Shown piece after piece: positions 44,936 through 53,556 of a stretch of DNA of 64,000 nt. The translations under genes and the position numbers were made by a program. Position 1 is the stretch's first letter. Each line of letters starts with the position of its first letter. The notes below the pieces were generated by a model, which saw only the letters and a list, made by a program, of their open reading frames with translations, made no database searches and had not been told where the DNA came from. Source of the stretch: an uncultured Clostridia bacterium (lineage in GTDB: Bacteria > Bacillota > Clostridia > Oscillospirales > Acutalibacteraceae); NCBI GenBank assembly GCA_958436475.1, contig CAUBKG010000001.1, forward strand, positions 28,285 to 92,284, written 5' to 3'.

Positions 44936-45655
44936 TCAGCCCTCGGGTTCAGTGGTTTCGCTGGTGGGCTCGGGAATGGACTGTTCCAGCGAAATATCGG
45001 CCACCGCGTAAATGGAAATCTCAATATTTGTTTCGTCCTTGGATAAATCGCGGTATACCGAGGTTACTTTCAGGCCGAGCACATTGGTTTCCAAATCGTT
45101 GCAGAGCTTTTCCACATTCGCAAAGTCCCCAAGCGTAGTCAGGGAAACCGGGCAGGTGACCACCGCCGTGGCGTCGTCTTCCTTCGTGCCGCCTGCGGCG
45201 GAGTTCTGCGCATCGTCCGTCTGGTTATATGGATACACTGCAATCATGTTTCCGCCCTCAGCTTCATACAGGGAAATGTTGCTGCCCTTATAGCCGTTTA
45301 TGGAAATGGTTTTGGTTCCTAAGCCGTATTTCCCGGTCATGGAATCGATATAGCGGTCTACCTCGTACATCTTGCCGAGGTTCATGTAGCGCGCCTTTAC
45401 CTGCGGGGCTTTCGCCATGGCCTCCTCCAGTTGTTTTTCCGTTTCCGGGATACCGGCGATTACAGCCGCAGTCGACGCTTTTTCCTGCTGAAGATTCTTC
45501 AGCTTTGCCGTTTGGTTCTGCAGGGAATTGACTAAGGGCATAATGGCAAACATCACGCCGAGCACAAGGATCAAAATAACGCCCACAACAACAAGGAGCA
45601 TCTTATCCCGTTTGGTAATGGTCATGCTCGTATCGAGCTTGAATCCTCCGCTCAT
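44936..45655 (-). CDS. pilO: PilO-like inner-membrane pilus protein
   Basis: 239 residues: short cytoplasmic tail, one TM helix (about 20-42), a coiled-coil stretch (LQNQTAKLKNLQQEKAS), then a ferredoxin-like domain and an acidic Pro/Thr/Glu tail. Sequence identity to proteobacterial PilO is not evident by eye; identity rests on topology and the fixed order pilM-pilN-pilO. It overlaps pilN by four bases. Confidence 0.78.
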   Translation of the reverse strand: MSGGFKLDTSMTITKRDKMLLVVVGVILILVLGVMFAIMPLVNSLQNQTAKLKNLQQEKASTAAVIAGIPETEKQLEEAMAKAPQVKARYMNLGKMYEVDRYIDSMTGKYGLGTKTISINGYKGSNISLYEAEGGNMIAVYPYNQTDDAQNSAAGGTKEDDATAVVTCPVSLTTLGDFANVEKLCNDLETNVLGLKVTSVYRDLSKDETNIEISIYAVADISLEQSIPEPTSETTEPEG

Positions 45656-46263
45656 TGCTCCTCACCGCCTTCCTCAGATTCCGCCTCCGGCTCAACGCCG
45701 GGCTTAAAGGTCCCCACCGCGGAGAACTCGTAGGTAACGGCTCCGCTGGGATCGTCTACTCTGGTAACACCGCTATATGTAACAAAGCTCAGCACGCCGC
45801 TCTTTTCGAGGTTCTCCACATACTGTGCGCCGGAGAGGCGGCCGGTGGTGCGGCAGGTCAGCTCAAAGGAGCTGCCGTTCAGCGAAATTTTGGTGAAGCG
45901 TGCATCCCCCGGCAGGCACGAATGCAGGGTATCGAAGAGCTTTGAATCGTAATTCGGCTGGGAATCGAGCATCTGATTGAGGGATTCCACCGAATCGATA
46001 TAATCCTGCACCTTTTTCAGGGACTGCTTCTTTTCAATGGCCTCGGCCTTCTGCTGCACCGTACTCGGAGACTTGAGGTAAGCTTCCACCCCGGCGACCC
46101 TGGCATCCAGCGTGATACGCCATATGCTCAGGACCAGCAAGGGAACCAGGATGACCACTGCCGCGATCAGCAGCGGGTAAAAGGAACGGAAGGCTTTGCC
46201 GGGCTGTTTTACGATTCCGTTTTCGATCTCGATGCCACGGAACAGGTTGATATTGCGTTTCAT
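45652..46263 (-). CDS. pilN: PilN-like pilus alignment protein
   Basis: 203 residues. Starts MKRNINLFRG, close to the conserved INLLP-type PilN N-tail that binds PilM, then a TM helix (about 28-50), coiled coil and periplasmic-type domain with an acidic tail. It lies between pilM and pilO, as in other type IV pilus operons. Confidence 0.82.
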   Translation of the reverse strand: MKRNINLFRGIEIENGIVKQPGKAFRSFYPLLIAAVVILVPLLVLSIWRITLDARVAGVEAYLKSPSTVQQKAEAIEKKQSLKKVQDYIDSVESLNQMLDSQPNYDSKLFDTLHSCLPGDARFTKISLNGSSFELTCRTTGRLSGAQYVENLEKSGVLSFVTYSGVTRVDDPSGAVTYEFSAVGTFKPGVEPEAESEEGGEEQ

Positions 46264-46289
46264 AGGTTAAACTCTCTCCTCTCTCACCG

Positions 46290-47213
46290 TCAGTTCCTGA
46301 TGATTGCACCTATGGAACAGCAATATTGGGCGGCGTCGATGTCGTTATCATTCTGGACGAACTCGGGGTTCTCGACCATTTTTGACTTCACGCCGAAGCT
46401 TCTTGCGATATCGCCGACCATCTTTTTATACGGTTCGAACGCTTTGGTATAATAAATCGTTTTGACCGATTTGTTCCCCGCCTGCGAACGCAGGAACACC
46501 ATTGTTTTGGAAATGTTCTGCGTGGTTTTGCGGGTGAGGTTCATCTGCCGCTTCTCGTCCTCTTCGATCTCCTTGCCGCCGATTTGGATGTTGCGCGCAA
46601 CAACCTTGGTATTGGAATCGACTAAGACGATCATTTCAAAATCATCGTGCATATCGAGGATGATATACGGGTCGTATTCAATAATATAATGCTGCATGAA
46701 ATTCATGAGGCAGTTATGGCTGACGTCCAGCGCAGCCGGGGTAAGGCCCGCCGCTTTGACGGTTTCCTTCAGGCGCTGCACGGCCTCCAGCGACGCGGTG
46801 GTTGCGGAAACGCGGTAATAGGTACCGGTATCCCTCTGCTCCTCGTTCAGAATGGCATAGTCGACCGAATAGCTCTGCTCCGGATTCACCACCTGCATAA
46901 TTTCGTTCTGGACCAAACGCTCCAGCTCGCGCGGCTTGCATTTCGGTAAAAACATCTCGCGGAAGGAAACGCTCGGGCCATACATGGCAACATATGCATT
47001 CTTGGTTTTGATGGCATGATTGTCGAGCGCCTTGCGAAGACGGCTTCCCACCTGACCGGGCTGCAGGACAACACCATCCTGCACGGCGTCCGCCGGCGTG
47101 GGAACGGATATCGCTTTCACGACCTTCACCGTGTAACCGCCGGTCGTTTCGCCTTCAATAATATCGATCGTTTTTTCGTTGATGAATATTCCGAGATTCA
47201 AGAAGCAACACAT
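46290..47213 (-). CDS. pilM: PilM-like actin-fold pilus protein
   Basis: 307 residues, cytoplasmic, actin-like ATPase fold: LGIFINEKTIDIIEG, MYGPSVSFREMFLP, and ALDVSHNCLMNF with ILDMHDDFEMIV. It forms the cytoplasmic ring with PilN tails. The start is uncertain: ATG 47213 has weak spacing, while a TTG at 47201 is better placed after AGGA. Confidence 0.85.
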   Translation of the reverse strand: MCCFLNLGIFINEKTIDIIEGETTGGYTVKVVKAISVPTPADAVQDGVVLQPGQVGSRLRKALDNHAIKTKNAYVAMYGPSVSFREMFLPKCKPRELERLVQNEIMQVVNPEQSYSVDYAILNEEQRDTGTYYRVSATTASLEAVQRLKETVKAAGLTPAALDVSHNCLMNFMQHYIIEYDPYIILDMHDDFEMIVLVDSNTKVVARNIQIGGKEIEEDEKRQMNLTRKTTQNISKTMVFLRSQAGNKSVKTIYYTKAFEPYKKMVGDIARSFGVKSKMVENPEFVQNDNDIDAAQYCCSIGAIIRN

Positions 47214-47257
47214 CCTAACTTACAAATTAAAGGGAATTCCGATTTCATACAAAACGG

Positions 47258-48493
47258 TTACGCGTTTCCTACCTGCTCATACATGCCGAACATTGGCAGC
47301 ATTACAGAGAGGATGATCAAAAGGACGATAACGCCGAGGATGACGATCATGATCGGCTCAATGAGAGAAACCATGCGCTTTAATGCGTTTTCCGCCTCAT
47401 CATCGAAATACGAAGCGGTTTTGTCCAGCACTGTGCCGAGGTTGCCGGATTCCTCGCCGATATACACCATGGAATTGAACATGGGGTCGAATACGTCCAC
47501 ATCGTTGATAACCGTGCCGAGCGATTCACCGTGTTTCAGGCGTTCAATAGCCGCGCCCATGCGGTTGGATATGTAAGTGTTATTGAGCACCTTGGTGCTG
47601 ATCTCCAGCGATTCTACGATGGAAACACCGCTGGTATACAAGGTGGAAAGGGTCCGCGCACAGCGCGCCGTATAAACCACGCGCAGGAGCTTGCCGAATA
47701 CCGGGATGCGTATCTTCCATTCGTCTATCGTGAGCCGCACCGCGGGGATCTTCTTAATGTAATAAACGGCGCCCACGATACCGATGACGATAATCAGGCA
47801 AAGCCACCAGTAATGAATCAGGAAATCGCTCATGTTTACCATGAACTGCGTGAGGGCAGGAATTTCCATTCCATTGTACATAGCAACGAATTTCGGAATA
47901 ATGAAGGTCATGAGAAGCAGCACAACGGCAACAGCCATGCATACCAGGATGATCGGGTATATCATGGCATTGCGCACCTGGTTTTTCAGGCGGTTGTCTT
48001 TCTCATAATGGTCGGCCATCTTGAGCATAACGGAATCGAGCGTGCCGCCCGTTTCGCCCGATTCAATCATATTAATGAGAAGCACGGGAAAGGCGGAGCC
48101 GAGCTTGCGCATTGCCGCGGAAAGCAGCTGCCCCTTCTGCACCGCCTCATACAGCATGAGAAGGCACTCTTTGTATTTTTTATTTTCCGCCTTCTGATAA
48201 AGGATATTGAGCGCACGCACAATGGTGATACCGGCGGAAAGCATGGCGGAAAGCTGACGGCAGAAGATAACGATCTCCTTCGATTTCAGCTTATAGGAAA
48301 CGCCGTCGCCCGCGTTCGCCGCCGCAGCCGTGCGAAGCGACGCTTCCGCGCCATCGCCGGAAACCTGGTAATCCAAACAAAACTGCTGCTTCTCCCGCAG
48401 GATCTGATAAAACTCCTGATAATTGTTCGCAACAACAGACGACTTTATTTTTTTGCCGTTCGCGTCTTTTGCCGTGTATTGATAAACAGCCAC
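47258..48493 (-). CDS. pilC: Type IV pilus platform protein PilC
   Basis: 411 residues with two GspF-type repeats, each a helical cytoplasmic bundle followed by TM helices; SGETGGTLDSVM and GEESGNLGTVLDK mark equivalent positions in the halves. It is the inner-membrane platform driven by PilB and PilT. I use GTG 48493, preceded by GGGGGG, since the protein then begins VAVYQYTAKDANGKK, standard for PilC; the longer ATG frame adds 14 unlikely residues. Confidence 0.93.
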   Translation of the reverse strand: MAVYQYTAKDANGKKIKSSVVANNYQEFYQILREKQQFCLDYQVSGDGAEASLRTAAAANAGDGVSYKLKSKEIVIFCRQLSAMLSAGITIVRALNILYQKAENKKYKECLLMLYEAVQKGQLLSAAMRKLGSAFPVLLINMIESGETGGTLDSVMLKMADHYEKDNRLKNQVRNAMIYPIILVCMAVAVVLLLMTFIIPKFVAMYNGMEIPALTQFMVNMSDFLIHYWWLCLIIVIGIVGAVYYIKKIPAVRLTIDEWKIRIPVFGKLLRVVYTARCARTLSTLYTSGVSIVESLEISTKVLNNTYISNRMGAAIERLKHGESLGTVINDVDVFDPMFNSMVYIGEESGNLGTVLDKTASYFDDEAENALKRMVSLIEPIMIVILGVIVLLIILSVMLPMFGMYEQVGNA

Positions 48494-48612
48494 AAAATCC
48501 CCCCTACCGGATTTAGGAACACGCCCTTCTTGCATCGAAATTTCTAATTTACTTATAAATTATATACCAAAGCACCCCAAAGTGGAATACACTAAAATAA
48601 AGTTCAACACAT

Positions 48613-48644
48613 TTGTATAAATTTATTACATCTTATTTATACAA
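48613..48644. promoter_or_regulatory. Inverted repeat between the pil operon and the GGDEF gene
   Basis: TTGTATAAAT (48613-48622) and ATTTATACAA (48635-48644) form a perfect 10-bp inverted repeat with 12 bases between. It is upstream of pilC and just past the end of the GGDEF gene. Could be an operator; a TATAAT box about 50 bases closer to pilC makes a promoter-proximal role possible. Confidence 0.5.
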
Positions 48645-48702
48645 TCTGACTATTCAAAAAGACTTTTATTTCCTCAAACGGCATATTTATTTATTTTTGC
48701 AA

Positions 48703-49905
48703 TTATTTTTTCCAATATATGGTGTATCGGTTCTTCCCGTTCTGCTTGGACTGGTAGAGAGCCGCATCCGCGCTTTGGAACAGCGAGGCATAGGTAAGGC
48801 CGCAATCGGGAGAAAAGGCGATGCCCACGCTCGCAGAAAGATCGAAGCAGCGGTCTTCCTCACAGCGGCGGCCGCAGCAGGCATTGCAAATCTCTTCCGC
48901 CTTTTGATAAGCCAGTTCCCTGCTTCCGCAGTCGCTCAAAAATACGACGAACTCATCGCCGCCCACACGGCCTACGACGTCCGACGAACGGAACAGGCTT
49001 TGCAGCTTACCGGAAACCTCCCGCAGGATACAATCCCCCTGCAGGTGGCCAAGATTATCATTGATCTGCTTGAAGCCGTCTAAATCAACAACCATGAGCG
49101 CATGGAGCTTGCCAGGCGCCGCGAGGAGGATGCGGTTGATTTCCTGCTCCGCGGTTCCCTTGTTGTACAGGTTCGTCAGGCTGTCCCGTTCGGCTTTGTG
49201 CACCAAATCGAGATACCTCCGCTTTTTCTGGTCGATATTCCTTAAAAAGCCGAGGGCATAAACCGTATCGTCGGAGCCGATCTTCAGCGGAAACATCCGC
49301 AGGGATACCCAGCGCGGCTCGCCGCCGTCCTCTCCCTTTCGCCGGTATTCCAGCGCAATTACGGAGCCGGGCGCCTGCGAGCAAACCTCCATCAGATACC
49401 CGCGGCTGAACCGGAGCGAAAAAGCGGCGGCATCATCCGGAACGACCGCGTTCCCGGCAATGCTTGCAATCGCTTCGGAATACGAATCGAACGGTGGAAG
49501 GCCATACAGCGAGGCAAGCTCTTCCTGCCCATATAAAAAGCAATCGTTCGTGAGATCGATCTCAAGCGTTGTTGTGCCGCCGGCCGCGAGAGCTGCGCGG
49601 TAACCTCTGACCTGCTCCTCAATATACTGCACCCGGCGAAAGGCGGACTGCAAAAAGCCGGGAGCACCCCAAGTCCCCTCTCCGTCTGGCAGCAGGGAGC
49701 GAAGCTCCTTCTCCAGCTTTTCCGCAGGCGAGAGGAGCAGACGGCCGCAGAGCCATGCCCCGCCGGCTGCAAGAAGCATCAGGATGGGGATTGCCGCCGC
49801 AAGAACCTTCCAGTCAATCTGGCCGAGGCAGGCGGAAACAAGCAGCACAACGATTCCCGGTACGAAAAAAAGGAGAAACAGCCCCGCCAAATATTTTTTA
49901 TTCAT
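48703..49905 (-). CDS. Membrane diguanylate cyclase (GGDEF)
   Basis: 400 residues: two TM helices (about 4-55), a PAS-like middle region (about 95-215), then a GGDEF domain. The active motif GGDEFVVF is intact and RSSD, the inhibitory I-site, lies five residues before it, so it should make c-di-GMP with product feedback. It lies directly upstream of pilC in the same orientation, and PilB carries c-di-GMP-type motifs, so a local regulatory role is likely. AGGTGAGGG precedes the ATG. Confidence 0.92.
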   Translation of the reverse strand: MNKKYLAGLFLLFFVPGIVVLLVSACLGQIDWKVLAAAIPILMLLAAGGAWLCGRLLLSPAEKLEKELRSLLPDGEGTWGAPGFLQSAFRRVQYIEEQVRGYRAALAAGGTTTLEIDLTNDCFLYGQEELASLYGLPPFDSYSEAIASIAGNAVVPDDAAAFSLRFSRGYLMEVCSQAPGSVIALEYRRKGEDGGEPRWVSLRMFPLKIGSDDTVYALGFLRNIDQKKRRYLDLVHKAERDSLTNLYNKGTAEQEINRILLAAPGKLHALMVVDLDGFKQINDNLGHLQGDCILREVSGKLQSLFRSSDVVGRVGGDEFVVFLSDCGSRELAYQKAEEICNACCGRRCEEDRCFDLSASVGIAFSPDCGLTYASLFQSADAALYQSKQNGKNRYTIYWKK

Positions 49906-49960
49906 GCCGCCCTCACCTGCCTATTTATATTAATTCTATTTGTTAAAAATGTACGTATTC

Positions 49961-49989
49961 ATTATAATTCTTTTTTCCCGATGAAGCAA
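49961..49989 (-). promoter_or_regulatory. Promoter of the GGDEF gene
   Basis: Minus strand: TTGCTT (49984-49989), 17-base spacer, TATAAT (49961-49966). Confidence 0.65.
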
Positions 49990-50020
49990 ATAAAATATCA
50001 AAATATCCGTTTTCTTTTTT

Positions 50021-50108
50021 GGCGCTACGGCCTCTTCGTGTCCGAGCGCTGAGATTTTACGTCCGTTGCGCGTGCAGCGGGCAACATGGACGATTTTTAT
50101 AGATTATC
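50021..50108 (-). repeat. Dispersed hairpin element, copy 3 (full, reversed)
   Basis: Read on the minus strand it begins AATCTATAAAAATCG and contains CATGTTGCCCGCTGCACGC, GCAACGGACGTAAAATCT and CAGCGCTCGG...GAAGAGGCC, ending in TAGCGCC and an A-run. It aligns along its full length to copy 2 with about 87 percent identity. It lies between the catalase terminator and the GGDEF promoter. Confidence 0.8.
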
Positions 50109-50117
50109 TTAAAAAAA

Positions 50118-50157
50118 CAAAAAAGCGTATATCCCGCAAGGGCATACGCTTTTTCCG
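50118..50157 (-). terminator. Terminator of the catalase relic
   Basis: AAAAAGCGTATGCCC / GGGATATACGCTTTTT hairpin with T-run on the minus strand. Confidence 0.85.
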
Positions 50158-50173
50158 GCTTTGCGGAAACCTT

Positions 50174-50839
50174 TTATTGGAAAGACGGAGGCGTAACAGG
50201 CTTATTGGCGAAATCGGACGCGGGAGACGGATTAGACATGCTGAAATACATTTTTGCCGCCTTTGTGGTGCCGAAATCGCGGTTTGAGCCGGTGTCCTGC
50301 ACCTTATTAAACGCTTCGCGGAACATTGCATTGTGTGCTTCTTCCCGGTTCAGCAGAAAATCAATGGTTTCCCGCACTTTTTTATCTTCGATCTGACGGT
50401 ATAAATATTCATACACGACCTTCGCTCTCTGTTCCGATGCGATATCGGAAAGCAGGTCGGCACATAAATCTCCTGTAACCGTCACATAATCGCTCGTCCA
50501 AGAATAGCCGGAGGCGTTGATCAGCCCCGGATTGAGGCCGTATAGAACATGCGACTGTATTTCTCCCGCCGGGACCTTCGCGGCGTCCACGTCGTGCCCG
50601 TTCAAAAGGTTGATCGTTTGCGATACCATTTCAAGATGCCCGAGCTCTTCTGCGGCAATGTCCAGAAACAAGTCCTTGATTTCCGGATCCTTGATGCGGA
50701 AGCTCTGAGACATTTACTGCAAGGCCGCTTTCAATTCCCCATTCGCCCCGCCCAGCTGCTCCTGCAGCAGTGCGGCATATTGGGGATTGGGCGCTTCTAC
50801 TCCAACCGGATGAAATAATTCCTTTTCATGCTTAAACAT
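50174..50839 (-). pseudogene. Manganese catalase (CotJC-like) with in-frame stop
   Basis: Reading from ATG 50839 gives 41 residues (MFKHEKELFHPVG... GANGELKAALQ), then TAA at 50714-50716, then in the same frame MSQSFRIKDPEIK to the end. The joined 221-codon product is a full manganese catalase. In intact relatives Tyr stands where the TAA is. The stop separates the first Mn ligand Glu (in GANGE) from the others (EELGH, ASEQR, EEAHN), so the 179-residue downstream frame alone should be inactive. AAAGGAG is correctly placed before 50839, not before the downstream ATG. A sequencing error is possible. Confidence 0.85.
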
Positions 50840-51170
50840 AAAGATTCCACTCCTTTCATAAAAAAGTCTGCGCAATATTTGAGAATTTATGCCGCTCGAT
50901 ATCTGAATTCGGAGCCGAGTCGGTGATAGAATAAATATTCAGCAAAGGCTGCCATGCAATGCTTGGCGTTATAAAAAATCACCCACACGTTCGCTTTCAG
51001 TTATGAAAGTTAAGCGTGTGGGTGAGTTGTTTTCTGTATTGCTTCCGCCTTTGGGCATTCGGCAGAAGTACTTCTTATTGCACGGGCAGCCGAATGACCG
51101 CTCCCTGCATAGGCACACATCGGATTTTTTTCGTCTTCGTACCTCATTGTTCATGGAAAATTTTTTGTTG
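50840..51170. other. Intergenic region, 331 bases
   Basis: Contains only the catalase ribosome site (50851-50857) and the large hairpin at 50979-51026. I saw no convincing promoter or coding sequence. Confidence 0.6.
50972..51026 (-). terminator. Terminator of the MIF-like gene
   Basis: TCACCCACACG and CGTGTGGGTGA pair, with an inner CTTTCA/TGAAAG stem. On the minus strand TTTTTTAT follows. Confidence 0.75.
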
Positions 51171-51515
51171 TTAGAAATTCCCGCCGTTCCAGCCCCAGTG
51201 CTGTGTTTCGCTGTATTTCACATAAACTCCATCCGACGGGATGCCGAGTTCATTGCTTAAAATATCGGTGATCTCCCTCGTTAAGCGCTCATAGGCTTCC
51301 CCCGGGGCGGAGCCAAAAACGCTCACCTCCACATAGGCCAGCTTCTCCTCCCCTTTTCCCCGGAAATAGATGTGGCAGTTCTCTTCGAAGGTAAGCATCA
51401 GCCAGCTTTCGCTTTTTCCAGGAAGCAGAGAAATTGCTTTTCCAAGCTTTTCTTTCAGGATTTTTTCTTTTTCCGCTCCAATTGGCACATTTGTCTTCGT
51501 TTCAATGCAGGGCAT
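51171..51515 (-). CDS. MIF/4-oxalocrotonate tautomerase superfamily protein
   Basis: 114 residues starting Met-Pro, which leaves the catalytic N-terminal proline after Met removal. LPGKSESWLMLTFEENC and VKYSETQHWGWNGGNF match the MIF family (WGW and GNxF at the end). Probably a small trimeric tautomerase or D-dopachrome-like protein; substrate unknown. The ATG at 51515 is preferred over one six codons upstream because of the Met-Pro start. Confidence 0.88.
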   Translation of the reverse strand: MPCIETKTNVPIGAEKEKILKEKLGKAISLLPGKSESWLMLTFEENCHIYFRGKGEEKLAYVEVSVFGSAPGEAYERLTREITDILSNELGIPSDGVYVKYSETQHWGWNGGNF

Positions 51516-51549
51516 GCTGCTTTCTCCTTTCAACGCATAAGATGTAGCA

Positions 51550-51602
51550 ATATAGGAAGGCCGCCGGCTCCGCGTCTGATCGCATCGGGGCGGCGGCCTT
51601 CG
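51550..51602 (-). terminator. Possible terminator of the paaK-ACT operon
   Basis: AAGGCCGCCG and CGGCGGCCTT pair over a 33-base loop; only a weak T-rich tail (CCTATATT) follows on the minus strand. Confidence 0.45.
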
Positions 51603-51614
51603 TGTTTCATTCGG

Positions 51615-52046
51615 TTAGATTTCGCACAGGTCATCCTGGGAAATGAGAGTAATATTGTTCTTCGTTAAAATCTCGGCGGCCTTTTCATTGTCTTCCACGC
51701 GGAGGATCATATATGCGAGGTCCTTTTTGCGCGTGATGAACGCATAGGTGTATTCGAGGTTTATGCTGTGGTCCCGCAGGATGTTCAGGATATTCAGCAG
51801 GCTGCCCGCCTCATCGGGGATCGCAATGGCCAGCACGGGCGTGATGGAAAAAATATATCCCGCATCGCGCAGCACACAAGCCGTTTTATACGAATCGTCC
51901 ACAATGATCCGGAGAATGCCGAAATCACGCGATTCCGCAATGGACAAAGCGCGCATGTCGATCTGGCTGCGGTAGAGTACGTCTGCGATATCCGCAAGGC
52001 ACCCGGGTTTGTTCTCAATAAACACAGATATTTGCTTGACTGTCAT
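51615..52046 (-). CDS. Tandem ACT-domain protein
   Basis: 143 residues made of two ACT domains (about 1-68 and 69-143), each with the beta-alpha-beta start ISVFIENKPGCLADI and IAIPDEAGSLLNIL. ACT pairs bind amino acids. It lies 20 bases after the phenylacetate-CoA ligase gene, an arrangement common in Clostridia and archaea, suggesting amino-acid sensing linked to aromatic acid activation. No DNA-binding part. Confidence 0.88.
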   Translation of the reverse strand: MTVKQISVFIENKPGCLADIADVLYRSQIDMRALSIAESRDFGILRIIVDDSYKTACVLRDAGYIFSITPVLAIAIPDEAGSLLNILNILRDHSINLEYTYAFITRKKDLAYMILRVEDNEKAAEILTKNNITLISQDDLCEI

Positions 52047-52066
52047 AACGCGAACCTCCCTTATTC

Positions 52067-53368
52067 TTAATACAGCTTGCGCTTGTCGATAACGCGGACG
52101 GCCTTCCCTTCGCTGCGGACGATCGTCTTCGGCGCCACGAGCTGAACGTTAGCGTAAATGCCGAGCATGGCCTTGAGTGCCTCCACCAGCTCTTTTTCGC
52201 GGTCGGAAACGCGGCTGAGCGTATCGGAGAACATCTCGGGCGTCATTTCCACCTGAACCTCCAGCTTATCGCTGTTGTTTTCACGGCTGACGATGATCTG
52301 GTAATTGGCCGGATATCCCTTGTTCAGCAGCACGGTTTCAATCTGCGAGGGGAACACGTTCACGCCCTTGACGATGAGCATATCGTCGCTGCGGCCCATG
52401 GGCTTGGTCATCTTCACATGGGTGCGCCCGCAGGAGCATTTTTCATGGCTGAGCACGCAGATATCGCGCGTGCGGTAGCGGAGCAGCGGAAACGCTTCCT
52501 TCGTAATGCTCGTGAACACGAGCTCGCCCTTCTCCCCATCGGGAAGGACCTCCCCCGTAACCGGGTCGATGATTTCCGCAATGAAATGGTCTTCGTTGAT
52601 ATGCATCCCCGTCTGTTCGCTGCACTCAAAGGAAACGCCCGGGCCGGAAATTTCTGTTAACCCATAAATATCGTATGCTTTGATGCCGAGTTTATTCTGA
52701 ATATCCTGGCGCATCTCTTCGCTCCAGGCTTCCGCGCCGAAAATACCGGCCTTCAGCTTGATTTTATCCTGCAAGCCCCTCTCACAGATATTTTCCGCGA
52801 GATAAGCGGCATACGACGGCGTGCAGCAGAGGATAGTGGAACCGAGGTCGCACATGAACTGGATCTGGCGCTCCGTATTTCCGGAAGACATCGGGAGAGT
52901 CAGCGAGCCGATCTTATGCGAACCGCCGTTGAGGCCCGGGCCGCCGGTGAAAAGGCCGTAGCCATAGCATACATGAACCACGTCGTCCGGCGTTCCGCCC
53001 GCCGCGGCAATGGCGCGTGCGCAGCAGTCTTCCCAAAGGTCCAGGTCGTGCTGGGTGTAAAACGCAACCACGCGGCGGCCGGTGGTACCGCTGGTGGACT
53101 GGATGCGCACCGCATCCCTTCTCGGCACGGCCAGAAGGCCGTAGGGGTAAGCATCGCGCAAATCGTCTTTGGTCAAAAACGGGAGCTTATGGAGATCGTC
53201 CACCGATTTGATATCGTCCGGCGAAACGCCCTTCTGATCCATCATGTTCCGGTAATAAGCGACGTTTTCGTATACGTGCTTTACCGTTTTTACGAGGCGC
53301 TCATCCTGCCACGCGCGAATCTGCTCACGGGAGGCGCACTCTATTTCCGGCTGATAATAATGTTCCAT
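52067..53368 (-). CDS. paaK: Phenylacetate--CoA ligase family enzyme
   Basis: 433 residues. Adenylate-forming ligase with the P-loop STSGTTGRRVVAF, the YGLTEISGPG motif and a C-terminal PaaK-type domain (KGVNVFPSQIE). It activates phenylacetate or a related aryl acid such as indoleacetate. ATG 53368 is chosen because GAAAGGA stands ten bases upstream; other in-frame ATGs are too close or too far. No paa ring-cleavage genes are near, so it may recycle aryl acids from amino acid fermentation. Confidence 0.93.
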   Translation of the reverse strand: MEHYYQPEIECASREQIRAWQDERLVKTVKHVYENVAYYRNMMDQKGVSPDDIKSVDDLHKLPFLTKDDLRDAYPYGLLAVPRRDAVRIQSTSGTTGRRVVAFYTQHDLDLWEDCCARAIAAAGGTPDDVVHVCYGYGLFTGGPGLNGGSHKIGSLTLPMSSGNTERQIQFMCDLGSTILCCTPSYAAYLAENICERGLQDKIKLKAGIFGAEAWSEEMRQDIQNKLGIKAYDIYGLTEISGPGVSFECSEQTGMHINEDHFIAEIIDPVTGEVLPDGEKGELVFTSITKEAFPLLRYRTRDICVLSHEKCSCGRTHVKMTKPMGRSDDMLIVKGVNVFPSQIETVLLNKGYPANYQIIVSRENNSDKLEVQVEMTPEMFSDTLSRVSDREKELVEALKAMLGIYANVQLVAPKTIVRSEGKAVRVIDKRKLY

Positions 53369-53442
53369 CGCAAACATATCCTTTCTTCCCGGACAGCGGC
53401 GCGGCAGATTCCGGCCCCGTCCATCCAAAATAATCCGGTTCC

Positions 53443-53471
53443 ATCATACCATGTTTTGCGGGGCGCGTAAA
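53443..53471 (-). promoter_or_regulatory. Promoter of the paaK-ACT operon
   Basis: Minus strand: TTTACG (53466-53471), 17-base spacer, TATGAT (53443-53448). Confidence 0.5.
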
Positions 53472-53506
53472 TAAAAACAGCCGAAAAACTTTCTTCTTCT
53501 GCACAG

Positions 53507-53541
53507 AAAAACAGCCCTGTGCGCAGTGCACAGGGCTGTTT
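53507..53541 (-). terminator. Terminator after the small protein gene
   Basis: AACAGCCCTGTGC / GCACAGGGCTGTT perfect stem, followed on the minus strand by TTTCTG. Confidence 0.85.
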
Positions 53542-53556
53542 CGGCTATTGCTTTGT

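Noticed and set aside
17201..50108. Three repeated elements considered as a CRISPR or degenerate array
   Set aside because: Copies are dispersed over 33 kb, differ in orientation, have no regular spacers, and no cas gene is present.
50174..50713. Treating the 179-residue frame as an intact coat/catalase gene
   Set aside because: It lacks a ribosome site and the first metal ligand; upstream codons in the same frame supply both.
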